Source: Prevotella sp.
GTDB taxonomy: Bacteria > Bacteroidota > Bacteroidia > Bacteroidales > Bacteroidaceae
DNA: 64,000 bases
NCBI GenBank assembly: GCA_017960525.1
Contig: JAGCZA010000107.1
Coordinates: forward strand, 1-64,000
Direction: 5' to 3'
How positions within the stretch are numbered: position 1 is the first letter of the stretch; each line of letters opens with the position of its first letter. The position numbers were made by a program, and so were the translations under genes. A model generated the notes under the pieces. That model saw nothing but the letters and a program-made list of their open reading frames with translations. It did not search any database and had not been told where the DNA came from. This document shows, in pieces, positions 8,414-18,900 of the stretch.

Positions 8414-9247
8414 ATGGCAACACAGAAAGCAGCTGCTCCTGCAAAAGCTAAGGGCACGAGCAGCATCGGTATCAAAGATGCAATTTGGGTAATCGTCGTT
8501 TGCGCCATCATTGCATTCTGCAACTTCTTCCTCAACTTCGGTCAGGCCTCCAACTTCGAGGGTGGCGACACCGCCGGTTCACCTCTGAACATTTGGGGTA
8601 CCATCTACAAGGGCGGTATCATCGTGCCTGTGATCCACACCCTGCTGCTCACCGTCATCTTCATGGCTATCGAGCGCGTCATCGCTCTGAGCAAGTGTAT
8701 CGGTAAGGAGAAACTCGCTGCCTTCCTGGCAAAGATCAAGGCTGACCTGAAGGCCCTCAACTTCGACGCTGCTCTGCAGCACTGCGCAGCCCAGGGTGGC
8801 AGCGTGGCCAATGTGGTTCGCGCTACCGTCATGGCTTACAAAGAGGCCGACGCCGCACAGGGTGTGAAGAAGGAAGTGAAGATTGCTCGCATCCAGGCTG
8901 CCCACGAGGAGGCTATCGCCGTTGAGATGCCCACGCTGACCATGAACCTCCCCATCATCGCAACTATCGTTACGCTGGGTACGCTGACTGGTCTGCTCGG
9001 TACTGTGGTAGGTATGATCAAGTCGTTCCAGGCCCTGGCACAGGGCGGTGGCGGTGACTCCGTCGAACTGTCAGCAGGTATCTCTGAGGCCCTTATCAAC
9101 ACGGCCTTCGGTATCGGTACTTCATGGCTCGCCGTTGTCTCGTACAACTTCTTCACCAACCGTATCGACAAGATTTCGTTCGCACTGGATGAGATTGGTT
9201 ATTCACTCGCACAGACCTACAACACCACACACCCGGACGAGGCTTAA
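8414..9247 (+). CDS. exbB: MotA/TolQ/ExbB proton-channel protein
   Basis: A 277-aa inner-membrane protein. It has an N-terminal TM near residue 25, a second TM near 75 (VIHTLLLTVIFMAIERVIAL), and two C-terminal TMs between 175 and 235. The conserved ExbB segment LGTLTGLLGTVVGMIKSFQAL is intact. With ExbD it forms the proton-driven motor that energises TonB for outer-membrane transport. It is the first gene of an operon with two exbD genes and tonB, the common Bacteroidales arrangement. Confidence 0.92.
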   Translation: MATQKAAAPAKAKGTSSIGIKDAIWVIVVCAIIAFCNFFLNFGQASNFEGGDTAGSPLNIWGTIYKGGIIVPVIHTLLLTVIFMAIERVIALSKCIGKEKLAAFLAKIKADLKALNFDAALQHCAAQGGSVANVVRATVMAYKEADAAQGVKKEVKIARIQAAHEEAIAVEMPTLTMNLPIIATIVTLGTLTGLLGTVVGMIKSFQALAQGGGGDSVELSAGISEALINTAFGIGTSWLAVVSYNFFTNRIDKISFALDEIGYSLAQTYNTTHPDEA

Positions 9248-9281
9248 TTTTGTCTAACCCTTTAAACTAAATGTTACTACT

Positions 9282-9950
9282 ATGGGTAAGATAAAAATTA
9301 AGAAAAACGATGTCTGGATCGACATGACCCCGATGTCAGACGTGATGGTGCTGCTGCTCACGTTCTTCATGCTGAGTGCAAACTTCGTGAAGAATGAAGT
9401 GGTGAAGGTCGTCACGCCCGCATCGCAGACCATGGCGAAGGTCCCGTCGTCTGCCACCCTCGATATCACTATCGACCCGGAGGGCAGAGTGCTCGTGGCC
9501 ACAGACAAGACTGTGACGATGGAGAAAGCCCTGGAGCAGATGCTCAAGGAGCGCGACGTCACACTCAATGCAGAGCAGAAAAAGGCCTTCCTGGCCGAGA
9601 CGCAGATTGGTATTCCCATGAAGAACCTGCCTGAATACCTGGGCAAGACCCACGAGGAGCAGGTGAAGCTGCTGAAGACCAACGGCATCCCGACCGACAG
9701 CCTGCAGAACCGCGAAGACAAAATGAGCGAGTTCCAGCTCTGGGTAAAAGCTATGAAGAACGGCTACAAGGAATGGTACAACGGACTCGAAGATGTGGAC
9801 AAGGGCGGCGTAGCCAACAAGCTCGAAATCTGCATCAAGGCCGACAAGGCCACACCTTACAGCTCGGTGAAGATGGTCATTGCAGAACTGCAGGACATCA
9901 ACGAGAGCCGTTACAAACTTGTTACACAGTACAAAAAGTTGGAGGACTAA
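9282..9950 (+). CDS. exbD: ExbD/TolR biopolymer transport protein, copy 1
   Basis: A 222-aa protein with one N-terminal TM. The segment DMTPMSDVMVLLLTFFMLSA contains the Asp that is essential for proton flow in ExbD/TolR. The periplasmic part is longer than in E. coli ExbD (about 140 aa). The next gene starts 3 bp after its stop, so the two ExbD copies are translationally close and may form a heteromer. Confidence 0.9.
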   Translation: MGKIKIKKNDVWIDMTPMSDVMVLLLTFFMLSANFVKNEVVKVVTPASQTMAKVPSSATLDITIDPEGRVLVATDKTVTMEKALEQMLKERDVTLNAEQKKAFLAETQIGIPMKNLPEYLGKTHEEQVKLLKTNGIPTDSLQNREDKMSEFQLWVKAMKNGYKEWYNGLEDVDKGGVANKLEICIKADKATPYSSVKMVIAELQDINESRYKLVTQYKKLED

Positions 9951-9953
9951 GCA

Positions 9954-10682
9954 ATGGGAAAGAAAAAAGAAAGCAAGCAGAAAAAAATGAATGTCCGCGT
10001 GGACTTCACGCCCATGGTGGATATGATGATGCTTCTCATCACCTTCTTCATGCTGTGTACGTCGCTCGCCAAGCCGCAGGCCATGCACCTTACCATGCCT
10101 GCCAAGGACGAGAACATGACTTCTGAAGACAAGGACAAGTCGAAGACAGAACAGACCATCACAATCTATCTGGCTGAGAACGACAAACTCTTCTACTACA
10201 TTGTCGACAAGAAGGAAGACTTCGGCAACCCCGAATTCCTCAAGGAGACCACTTGGGGCAAGGAGGGCATCCGCGAGGCTCTGCGCAACCACCGTCACGC
10301 TCCAGTCAAGGTCCTTATGGACGCCAAGACACAACTTGACAACTGGTTCAACGCCCTCTCGGCCACCCAGCGCGAAGCCAACGACTCGGTCTACAACCGT
10401 GCGCTCATCATGATCAAGAAAGGCCATGTGGACGTTGTCAACAACAACACACTTGACCAAGCCAAGTACAACAAGATTGACAAGGACATGAAGGAGTACA
10501 CCGAGACCGATATGGTGCCCACGCTGGCTGTGAACATCAAGCCGCTGAACAACTCCAACTACGACAATCTGGTGACCATTCTCGACGAAATGCAGATTTG
10601 CTGTATCGGTAAGTACGTGATTGACCAAATCAACGAAAAAGATATGGCTATTCTGGAAGGTAACGGCATCACTATTGAATAA
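9954..10682 (+). CDS. exbD: ExbD/TolR biopolymer transport protein, copy 2
   Basis: A 242-aa paralogue of the preceding gene. A basic cytosolic start (KKKESKQKKMNVRVD) is followed by DFTPMVDMMMLLITFFML with the functional Asp. The periplasmic region differs substantially from copy 1, fitting distinct partners. Two exbD genes between exbB and tonB are usual in this phylum. Confidence 0.9.
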   Translation: MGKKKESKQKKMNVRVDFTPMVDMMMLLITFFMLCTSLAKPQAMHLTMPAKDENMTSEDKDKSKTEQTITIYLAENDKLFYYIVDKKEDFGNPEFLKETTWGKEGIREALRNHRHAPVKVLMDAKTQLDNWFNALSATQREANDSVYNRALIMIKKGHVDVVNNNTLDQAKYNKIDKDMKEYTETDMVPTLAVNIKPLNNSNYDNLVTILDEMQICCIGKYVIDQINEKDMAILEGNGITIE

Positions 10683-10703
10683 CCCATTAAACTCGAAAGA
10701 ACT

Positions 10704-11543
10704 ATGGCAAAAATAGATCTATTAGACCAGAAATGGATTGACCTCGTCTTTGAAGGAAAGAACGAGGCATACGGTGCCTACGCCATCCGTCAGAACACGA
10801 GCAAGCGCAACCTTTATGCCATGCTGGCACTCATTGCCGGTCTGGTGGCCATCGTGGCCATATTCCTCATTGTCAACGTGGCTCAGGATGCCATCGCAAG
10901 GGCAGCCGCCGAGCACGAGACCGAGGTGACCCTCGAACAGATTGAGGAAGAGGTTGAAGAAGAGCAGGACGACGAGGAAATCATCTACGAGGTGGAAGAG
11001 TTGGAGCAACTCGTCGCCGAAGAGACTGTGATGAACTCTGAGAAATTCACCGCCTACGAAATGGAGGACGATGCTCCCGAGCAGGTCACCAAGACGCAAG
11101 ATGAAGTCGCTACCAGCGATGTGGCCATCGGTGCCATCGACTACGACCAAGGTTCAAACGAGGCCGAGCATGTGCTGAAGGTCAACGAGAAGGTGGTCGA
11201 CGAGGTGCCACCCGCAGTGGAGGAGACCAAGGTCTTCGACGTGGTGGAGCAGATGCCTTCGTTCAAGGGTGGTGACGCTGCCCTGATGGAGTGGCTCTCG
11301 AAGAACATCAAGTACCCCGTCATTGCAGAGGAAAATGGTATTCAGGGACGCGTGGTGGCCACCTTCGTGGTTGAGCGCGACGGTTCAATCACCGACGTGA
11401 AGATTGTTAAGTCGGTTGACCCATCACTCGACAAGGAGGCCATCCGTGTGCTGAAGGCCATGCCGAAGTGGATTCCCGGTAGGCAGAACGGCCAGCCTGT
11501 ACGTGTGAAGTACACCGTACCCGTCACCTTCCGCCTGCAGTAA
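10704..11543 (+). CDS. tonB: TonB energy transducer
   Basis: A 279-aa protein. The cytosolic N-terminus has the phylum-typical FEGKNEAYGAYAIR, one TM lies at about residues 38-60, and an acidic Glu-rich linker replaces the Pro-rich linker of proteobacterial TonB. The C-terminal TonB domain runs over residues 185-279 (QGRVVATFVVERDGSITDVKI, then VKYTVPVTFRLQ). It carries motor force from ExbB/ExbD to TonB-dependent outer-membrane receptors. Confidence 0.93.
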   Translation: MAKIDLLDQKWIDLVFEGKNEAYGAYAIRQNTSKRNLYAMLALIAGLVAIVAIFLIVNVAQDAIARAAAEHETEVTLEQIEEEVEEEQDDEEIIYEVEELEQLVAEETVMNSEKFTAYEMEDDAPEQVTKTQDEVATSDVAIGAIDYDQGSNEAEHVLKVNEKVVDEVPPAVEETKVFDVVEQMPSFKGGDAALMEWLSKNIKYPVIAEENGIQGRVVATFVVERDGSITDVKIVKSVDPSLDKEAIRVLKAMPKWIPGRQNGQPVRVKYTVPVTFRLQ

Positions 11544-11561
11544 CAATTTTGTATTTATGGA

Positions 11562-12512
11562 ATGAAACTGAAAGTTATTTCATTTGCAATTCTAACATTA
11601 GGCTTGTTCCCGTCTTGTGGCGGGAACAAGCCTTCTGACAATGCCTATCAGGAGCAGTGCCGCTACTTCGCCGCCGACGAGAGCCTTTCGCCCGTCATCG
11701 ACGAAGAACTGGACATCTTCCACATGAAGAGCAAGCGCGACTCCATCCACCCGCTCTACATCAGTGAGCAGGAGGCCATTGAGAAACTGATGAACCGCGA
11801 AGTGTTGCTGGTGTTCACCACCCGCACACTGACCCCCAACGAGGAAAATACGCTCAAAGAGCAACAATATAAGCCGCGTAGCATTGCACTGGCCTACGAC
11901 GGGCTGGCACTTATCGTCAACAAGTCCAACCCCGACTCGATGATTACCGTCGACCAGTTCCGAAGCATCATGGCTGGCGAGGCCACCAAGTGGACCGACA
12001 TCTACCCTGGCTCCAAACTGGGCAACATCAAGATGGTGTTCGACAACCCGCGCTCGGCCACCGTGCGCTTCTGCGCCGACAGTATCATGCAGGGCAAGCC
12101 CATCAAGACCGACGGCGGCAACGTGCAGGCTGCCAACACCAGCGCCGAAGTGGTGAGTTATGTGGAAAGCCACGAGAACGCCATCGGAGTGGTTGGAAGC
12201 ATCTGGCTTGACGACCAGCGCGACTCGACAAACCTCATCTACAACCGAACGGTAAAGGTGATGCGCGTCAGTCGGGCACAAGAGGCCACAAAGTCCAACA
12301 GTTACACGCCCGACCAGTACAACATCGCCTACAACTATTATCCATTTATCCGCACTATCTACGCCCTTTGTATAGACCCACGTAGCAATGGTGTGCCACG
12401 CGCCTTGGCCAATTTCTGCTGGCTGCCGAATCCAGGGCAACTCATCTTCTTCCACGCGGGATTGTTCCCCGCCCGCGCCGACTATTCCGTGCGCGATGTG
12501 GAAATAAAGTAA
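11562..12512 (+). CDS. PstS-like substrate-binding lipoprotein
   Basis: A 316-aa lipoprotein (lipobox FPSC, C19) with the fold pattern of PBP-like phosphate-binding proteins: LALIVNKSNPDSMITVDQFR, a domain swap near residue 165 (FDNPRSATVRF), and VVSYVESHENAIGVVG. No Pst permease or ATPase follows, so it is not part of a phosphate ABC transporter here. Its place 18 bp after tonB, conserved in related genomes as far as I recall, suggests a role in the Ton machinery or in sensing. Ligand unknown. Confidence 0.75.
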   Translation: MKLKVISFAILTLGLFPSCGGNKPSDNAYQEQCRYFAADESLSPVIDEELDIFHMKSKRDSIHPLYISEQEAIEKLMNREVLLVFTTRTLTPNEENTLKEQQYKPRSIALAYDGLALIVNKSNPDSMITVDQFRSIMAGEATKWTDIYPGSKLGNIKMVFDNPRSATVRFCADSIMQGKPIKTDGGNVQAANTSAEVVSYVESHENAIGVVGSIWLDDQRDSTNLIYNRTVKVMRVSRAQEATKSNSYTPDQYNIAYNYYPFIRTIYALCIDPRSNGVPRALANFCWLPNPGQLIFFHAGLFPARADYSVRDVEIK

Positions 12513-12601
12513 GGAAGGCGTTAAACCAAACGAATGAATATACGTCAAACGAATAAAGATACATTTGTTTAACCATTTAAATTATAGAAAGGAGAGAAAT
12601 T

Positions 12602-14041
12602 ATGAAAACTATCAAATATTTATTCATCGGTGCCCTGCTGCTGGGTGGCAGTATGGTCGCAATGGCTCAGGACGGCACAAAGGCCGACGTTGAAGCCGTA
12701 AAGAACCTGATTAAGAACAAGCCTGCCGACTTCGACAAGCAAGTAAAAGCCTTCTCAAAGGCAAACAAGAAAAACGTGGACAACCTCGTGGCCATCGGCC
12801 GCGTCTTCTATGAGGCTGACGACACGCTCAACGCAAGAGTATTTGCCGAGCAAGCCATCACCGCCTCGAAACGCAACAGCGCCCCTGCTTACATCTTAAT
12901 GGGCGACATCTGCGCCAAGAGCGACGACGGTGGTGCCGCTGCCCAGAACTATGAGCAGGCCATCCTCACTGACCCGAAAAATCCAGATCCGTATCGTCGC
13001 TACGCCTCTGTCTATCGCAAGATCAGCCCGGAGGGAGCCGTGCAGAAACTGGAGGAACTGCGCCAAGCACGTCCCGACTATCCTGTCGATGCCCTCATCG
13101 GTCACATCAACTACATCTCCTTGCGCTATGGTAAGGCTAACGAGGCATTCTCACGTGTGCCCCTCAATGACCTCAGCCGTATGGACTACATCGAGTATGC
13201 TATGTCCAACTACCACGGCCGTCAGTACGACAAGGCACTGGAGATTGTGCAGGCAGGTCTGGCCAAGGAGCCTCTGAATGGCACCCTGAACCGTATCGCC
13301 ATGATGTGCGCCAACGAGGTGAAGAAGTATCCAGAGGCCCTGAAATACGCTGAAAAACTCTTCAATGAAGTGGACAAGGACAGCATCACGCTCAACGACA
13401 TCGACTACCAGAACTACGGTAAGGCACTCGACGGTTGCGAGCAGTTTGAGGCCGCCATCGCCAAGTACAAGGAGGCTCTGGCACTGCCCGAAGTGGAGGC
13501 TACGATGAAGCCCGCCCTTCACAAGGCCATCTCCGACAGTTACAAGAGTATGAAGGACTTCCCCAACGCCATTGAGTTCTACAACAAATATTTGGCCGAC
13601 AACGCTGAAGCCGATGCTACTGACCATGCTGGACTGGGCATTCTCTACAATAGTTATGCACGCACGCTGGAAGGCGAGGAGAAAGTGGCAGCCCTGATGA
13701 AGGCAGACCAGACTTACGCCGACCTCATCCAGAAGTTTGCTGATGCCGAGGAATACGCATTGTGGCAGCGTGGCCGTGTGAACGCTCAGATTGACACCGA
13801 CCTGACTGGCCAGGCAAAGCCTCACTTTGAGCGCCTTATCGAACTGATTACCGCCCACGAGACACTGGACGATGCCGACAAGACCCGTCTCTTCGACGCC
13901 TATTCCTACCTGATGCGCTTCAACGTGAAGCAGAAGGACAGCAAGGCCGCCTATGAGAACGCTCTCAAGTTGCAGGAGTTGCAGCCCGAGGATGCTGAAA
14001 TCCAGAAGGTCGTCGAGGCCCTGGCAAAGGCTGCCAAGTAA
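12602..14041 (+). CDS. Secreted tetratricopeptide-repeat protein
   Basis: A 479-aa protein with a cleavable signal peptide ending near AMAQ (residue 23). The rest is helical repeats of TPR type (for example APAYILMGDICAKSDDGGAA and AYENALKLQELQPEDAEIQK). The upstream AAAGGAGAGAAATT is an unusually good Shine-Dalgarno for this phylum. It is the last gene of the exbB-tonB operon and ends before a strong hairpin. Expected in the periplasm; partner unknown. Confidence 0.8.
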   Translation: MKTIKYLFIGALLLGGSMVAMAQDGTKADVEAVKNLIKNKPADFDKQVKAFSKANKKNVDNLVAIGRVFYEADDTLNARVFAEQAITASKRNSAPAYILMGDICAKSDDGGAAAQNYEQAILTDPKNPDPYRRYASVYRKISPEGAVQKLEELRQARPDYPVDALIGHINYISLRYGKANEAFSRVPLNDLSRMDYIEYAMSNYHGRQYDKALEIVQAGLAKEPLNGTLNRIAMMCANEVKKYPEALKYAEKLFNEVDKDSITLNDIDYQNYGKALDGCEQFEAAIAKYKEALALPEVEATMKPALHKAISDSYKSMKDFPNAIEFYNKYLADNAEADATDHAGLGILYNSYARTLEGEEKVAALMKADQTYADLIQKFADAEEYALWQRGRVNAQIDTDLTGQAKPHFERLIELITAHETLDDADKTRLFDAYSYLMRFNVKQKDSKAAYENALKLQELQPEDAEIQKVVEALAKAAK

Positions 14042-14065
14042 CACCACGCATTTGGCAATTTACAC

Positions 14066-14105
14066 GAATTCCCTAATGTCTGCTCATTGCGACATTAGGG
14101 AATTC
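14066..14105 (+). terminator. Bidirectional terminator-like hairpin
   Basis: A perfect 15-bp stem (gaattccctaatgtc / gacattagggaattc) with a 10-nt loop lies between two convergent genes. It is followed by ttatttgt on the + strand. It probably ends both the tonB operon and the amylase transcript. Confidence 0.8.
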
Positions 14106-14146
14106 TTATTTGTCCTACACTCGGACTACAGGAACCAAATTCCTGA

Positions 14147-15769
14147 CTAAAACTTCAGGACCAAGGCATTTCGGGGTTCCAACTGGAGACTGACGGATGC
14201 GTCGCACTTCAGTTCCAAGGGGAGTTTATCTCCAGTAAGCAGATTGGTAGCCTTCACTTTCCGCTCCTTGATGCCTAAATAGTCGAAAGCATGGGCGGGA
14301 ATGGTGACCTCCATCGTCAGGGGTTCATCGTCGAAATTGGCCACTACCAGCAACAGTTCCTTCCCCTTTCCGCGCAGAAAGGCATATTGGCGGCTATACT
14401 GCTGGTTCACATACATCAGGTCGAACATCAGGCCCTCGCCAACCGCTTTTTCAGTTTGGGCAATGTTCAGCACCTTCTTATATACCTCTACCAGTTGTTC
14501 GCCCACGCTTGACGGCTTTTCCAGCGCCCAGTAGTCGAAGATGGTGGTGCGACCGTCGTGGCCGCTGAATCCCTCTTGGTCCATGCCCCGCTCGCCCCAC
14601 TCCTGGCCGAAATAGACCATAAACGGATTCTGCTGCATCAGGGCATTCACCACCAAGGCAGGCACACCTTTCTCACCGCTGGCGGCAAAGAAGTCGCTGG
14701 CCAGACGCTGCTCGTCGTGGTTCTCCAGGAAATAAAGCATGTGGGTGCCAATGTCGTCGGTCTGCTGCCAAGCCCAACTGATGGCTTCCGTGTTGCGACG
14801 ATGGCATACGACATCGCGCATCGCGTCGTACATTCCCACTTTGTCGTACAAATAGTCAAAACCAGAGGCCAGATAGCGACGATAAAGGTCGGGATTGTAC
14901 ACCTCGCCGATGAACAGAAGGTCTGGATATTGCTGCCTCACCTGACAGGTAGCCCATGTCCAGAACTCGGCAGGCACCATTTCCGCCATATCACAACGGA
15001 AGCCATCGATGCCCTTACCCGCCCAGAAGAGCAGGATGTGGAGCATCTTGTGCCAGGTGTCTGGAATTGGGTCGAAATGGCCAATGCCACCGGCATAGTA
15101 ATCGACACCATAGTTCAGTTTCACCGTCTCGTACCAGTCGTTGCATCCTGGCGCATTATCGAAATGATCGTTGCCCGTGGCTTTTGCAGGGTACTCAGTA
15201 TAAGGCTCCGTCTCCCCGTGATAGAGGTCGAAGTAGGGTGTGAAGGGTTGGCCGGGGCAATAGTAGAAGTTGTTTGTGGCTGGTGCAAAGCCCATATTGA
15301 TATCGTCGTCCTGCCCCAAATCACGCACGCCATCTGGCTTGCAGATGCTATGATACTGACGGGCGACGTGGTTTGGCACAAAGTCGATAATCACCTTCAA
15401 CCCAGCCCGATGGGTGCGGGCCACCAGTTTCTCAAACTCCTCCATACGCTTCTCCACATTGGTAGCAAGGTCTGGGTCAATGTCATAATAGTCAGTAATA
15501 GCGTATGGCGAACCAGCACGGCCTTTCACCACTGCGGGATGCTGCCGCGGAATGTCGTAGCGCGAATAGTCGGTCATCGTGGCATGACGAATGACACCCG
15601 TGTACCACACGTGTGAGAACCCCATCTCGCGAATCTGCTTCAGCACAGTAGGCGTAAAGGCGTTCAGTTTGCCGCAACCGTTTTCCTCAATGGTTCCTCC
15701 AGGCTTGCGTGTCTGGTTCTTGTTTCCGTAAAGACGGGTAAAAATCTGGTAAATAATAATCTTAGACAT
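14147..15769 (-). CDS. GH13 alpha-amylase family glycoside hydrolase, cytosolic
   Basis: A 540-aa protein with no signal peptide, so it acts on internal or imported alpha-glucans. The four GH13 regions are visible: VIIDFVPNHV (I), GIDGFRCDMAEMV with the nucleophile Asp (II), LFIGEVYNPDLY with the acid/base Glu (III), and FLENHDEQR with the transition-state Asp (IV). The C-terminal 90 aa form a beta-sandwich-like domain. Subfamily and exact bond specificity cannot be assigned by eye. It has its own promoter at 15793-15824. Confidence 0.92.
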   Translation of the reverse strand: MSKIIIYQIFTRLYGNKNQTRKPGGTIEENGCGKLNAFTPTVLKQIREMGFSHVWYTGVIRHATMTDYSRYDIPRQHPAVVKGRAGSPYAITDYYDIDPDLATNVEKRMEEFEKLVARTHRAGLKVIIDFVPNHVARQYHSICKPDGVRDLGQDDDINMGFAPATNNFYYCPGQPFTPYFDLYHGETEPYTEYPAKATGNDHFDNAPGCNDWYETVKLNYGVDYYAGGIGHFDPIPDTWHKMLHILLFWAGKGIDGFRCDMAEMVPAEFWTWATCQVRQQYPDLLFIGEVYNPDLYRRYLASGFDYLYDKVGMYDAMRDVVCHRRNTEAISWAWQQTDDIGTHMLYFLENHDEQRLASDFFAASGEKGVPALVVNALMQQNPFMVYFGQEWGERGMDQEGFSGHDGRTTIFDYWALEKPSSVGEQLVEVYKKVLNIAQTEKAVGEGLMFDLMYVNQQYSRQYAFLRGKGKELLLVVANFDDEPLTMEVTIPAHAFDYLGIKERKVKATNLLTGDKLPLELKCDASVSLQLEPRNALVLKF

Positions 15770-15792
15770 AATTGTTATTGGTAATTACTGTG

Positions 15793-15824
15793 CAAAGTTA
15801 CGAAATAACGAGGGAAAAGCCAAA
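15793..15824 (-). promoter_or_regulatory. Promoter of the GH13 gene
   Basis: Read on the - strand: TTTG (15821-15824), 20-nt spacer, TAACTTTG (15793-15800), 23 bp before the start codon. Exact match to the Bacteroidetes consensus. Confidence 0.8.
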
Positions 15825-15884
15825 TTTATTTGAACTAATCTCGGTTTCGGGTGAAAAAGATGCAAAAGAAGGTGAATTCATTAG

Positions 15885-15918
15885 AAGAGGGTGTGCCAAA
15901 AAAATGACACACCCTCTT
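15885..15918 (-). terminator. Terminator-like hairpin after the pectin operon
   Basis: An 11-bp perfect stem (aagagggtgtg / cacaccctctt) with a 12-nt loop, 23 bp past the stop of the pectinesterase gene. The run of U after the stem on the - strand is weak. Confidence 0.7.
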
Positions 15919-15940
15919 TCATTCGAGCAAAGTTAGTCGC

Positions 15941-18900
15941 TTACTTAACCACGACCTTCTTGCCGTTGATGATGTAGAGACCGCGCTGGGCCTTCTGCAC
16001 ACGCACGCCACCCAGGTTGTAGATGGACTCGGGCACGGTCTGCTCGCCGTTGGCAATCTCGCTGATGCCGGTAGCAATGCTTGCTTCTGCTGCTTCGCCC
16101 AGACCGCCCATCTCGTTGGCGGCACGCACGGCCCATGTGGCCTCGGCGTCGTCAACTTCGTAGGAAGCCTCAAGCGTGAAGTCAACCACCTTGCCGTCCT
16201 TCACGATGGCGTAGAGGAGAGCGTAGTTGCTATTGGTCCAAGTGAGTTTCTTCGAGGTCTTGTTCAGTTCAACATCCGAGGGAGTGGGAGCCTGCTCGGT
16301 AGCGAGCGTGGGATCCCATTCGCCGAACATGTTGTGCAGGTTGCCAGCCTCGAGGGCTTCCTCGGCGGTGAGCACAGGATTGTTCTCGTGGCCGTCGCCG
16401 AAGACCTTCTTACGACCACTGAGGTCGATGACGCTGCCGGTGGAGGTCATTGAGTTGTACTCAGCGAAGCGCTTCGGGAAGCCGCCGCTCATCTCGTTCC
16501 AGCCGATGGCCGAAGGCACAACGTTCATCTTCGTGTCGATGAAGAGGGCGACAGGTGTACCCTGACCCCAAGGACGGCCGAGGGTGTAGTTGCCATCGAC
16601 CTGTGCAGCCGTGCGGGTCTCGCCGGTGGCATAGTTCACTGTGGCAGGCTCGCCGTTGATGACGCAATCCTTGTAGGTGAAACCGTACTTGATGCTCTTC
16701 GAGGGCACTGCAGCATAGCCGCCGGCAATCTGGCGCAGTTCAACGCCATTGAAGAAGGCGTCGCCCTTACCGCACATGTAGTCGGTGCGTCCACGGACAT
16801 AACCGCCCTCAAAGTAGTAGAGACCGTTGTCGTTGTTCGAGGTCCAGGTGTCCTGATAGCCGCGCAGACCGGTGTTCTTGTAGATGGTGCGCGTAGCCTT
16901 GTCCTGAACGGCGAGGTCACGACCGGTAGCGTCGGCCATACCGCTTTCGATGGTCAAATCCTGGAAATAGTAGTCGCTACCGCTGATCTGGAACACATCG
17001 CTGTTGCCAATGCCGTCGTACTTGCTGGTCTTGCCGTACTGTCCGTTAAACAGGTTCTCGGGGTCGATGCCGTTGGTGATGACGACACCGTCGCGGCTCT
17101 CACCGATGAGCGAGAGGTTCTGGGTGTTGATGAATGTGATACATTCGGGCACCTCATAGCCCTCGGCCTTGGCCACCATATTGTTCTCCTTGAGAGGAAT
17201 GGTGTAGTTGCCGTCCTTCACGAAGATACGGTAGCGGGTGTTCTTGTCGCTGCGTGCCTGTGCGGCAGAGATGGCTGCCAGGAGGTCTTCGACATTCTCA
17301 ACCACGTAGTCGTAAAGTTTCTTTTCGATGCTCGGGCGCTCCATAGTGGTGAAGTTCAGGGTGATATCGGCCTCCACGAAGTTGTTCGTCAGGTCGGCGA
17401 TAGAGTTGCCGGGCAGAGTGAAGGTGTACTCTGTGCCGTATTCCAGGCCCTTGTACTCAAAGGTGACGGTCTTGCCGCTGACGGCTGGTGTGAGTGTCTG
17501 GTTGCCCAGCGTTGCCGTAGGCACAAATTCGTCGGCGGTCTTCACGCGCTCGTCAAAGGTGAGCACAATCTTGCCCGATGCCGATACGCCGGTGGCGCCG
17601 TCGGCAGGAACGGTCGAAACGAGTTCAGGAGCCTTGCCGTCATCCACGAGTTTCGGCGTGCCGGTGATGAAGAACATGGCCAGCGTGTTACCGTCGTTGG
17701 CCGATGCGGCACCGTCCACGTTGGAGGTCTTGTCAGCCAGCATACGGATGTAGAGTTCAGCCTGGTTGTTGGCCTCGGCGGGCATCTGCTCGTTGAACTG
17801 GACAACCTGCTTGGTGCCGGTCATAGTGATGCTGCCGAACTTCGTCCAGTTCTCGCCGTCGAGCGAATACTCGGCGTTGTAGGTTTGGTAGGCGTTGTAG
17901 TTATACAGCATTTGGAACTGCACGTTGATGTCGGTGAAGGCCTCGGCGTTGATCTTGGTCTGCCAGTGCCAGTGACCCACATCGCCGTTGCCGGAGCCAG
18001 TGCGCCAGTTCACGGCAGCACCCTTGAAACTCTCGTAGCCGCCGGCGCCGAGCCAACTCTTGTCGAGCCAGCCGCTGGTCTCGCCTGTCTCGGTGTTCAC
18101 CAGGTTCAGGGCGTCGCCGTCGTTGTCCTGTGCATAGAAGTCGGCCTTACGACCGTTGCCGCCTGCGGTGTAGAAGTCCCAACCGGCGATGATGTCGGCC
18201 TGGGCATACATAGCGGTCAGTTGGATGTCTTCGGTCATACTGACGATTTTCGAACTGTTGGTCTCGCCGTCGCTCCAGTTGGTGAAGGTCACCAGACCCT
18301 CGTACTGGTTGGCGTTGAGTTGCACAGCCGTGCCATCCTCGTACATCATCTTGCCATCAACCATCGTGGGTTCAGGCGAGATGGTCACCATATAGTCGTT
18401 GGTACCATCGATGGTCAGAGCCAGTTCGTAGGTCTCGACGGCCACGAAGTTGGCGGTGAGCGTCTCGTCGCTGTTCACGGTGTACTTGAACTTGGCCTCG
18501 GTCGAGACTTCCTCGCCTGCGGCGTTGGTCCAGTTCACGAAGTCATAGCCGAAGTTGTCGGTGGCGGTGAGGGTCACCTCGCTGCCCTCCTCGTACTGGT
18601 CGCTGACGGGATAGACGTTGATGCTACCAGCACCCTCAGGAGCAACGACGGTAGCCAACTCGTACATATTGACGCTGACGGCCTCGCCATTGACAATACC
18701 AGAAATGGTGACGTTACCGATACAGATGTTCTTGTTGTTGGCGCAAGCCGAAATGTAGAAGCGGAAGGTGAACTCCTCGCACGGGCTTACGCCGGCGAAG
18801 GTCTCGGTGTGCATCAACTTGGCCGTACCGCCGTTTTCAACGCTGTTCGAGCCGTTGTTGCGCAGCAGATTGGGCTTCGGGTCAATCTGGGTGATGGTAC

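Noticed and set aside
15928-15935. Second TAACTTTG-like element on the - strand near the GH13 gene
   Set aside because: No TTTG at the right distance and it lies before the terminator hairpin; probably chance.
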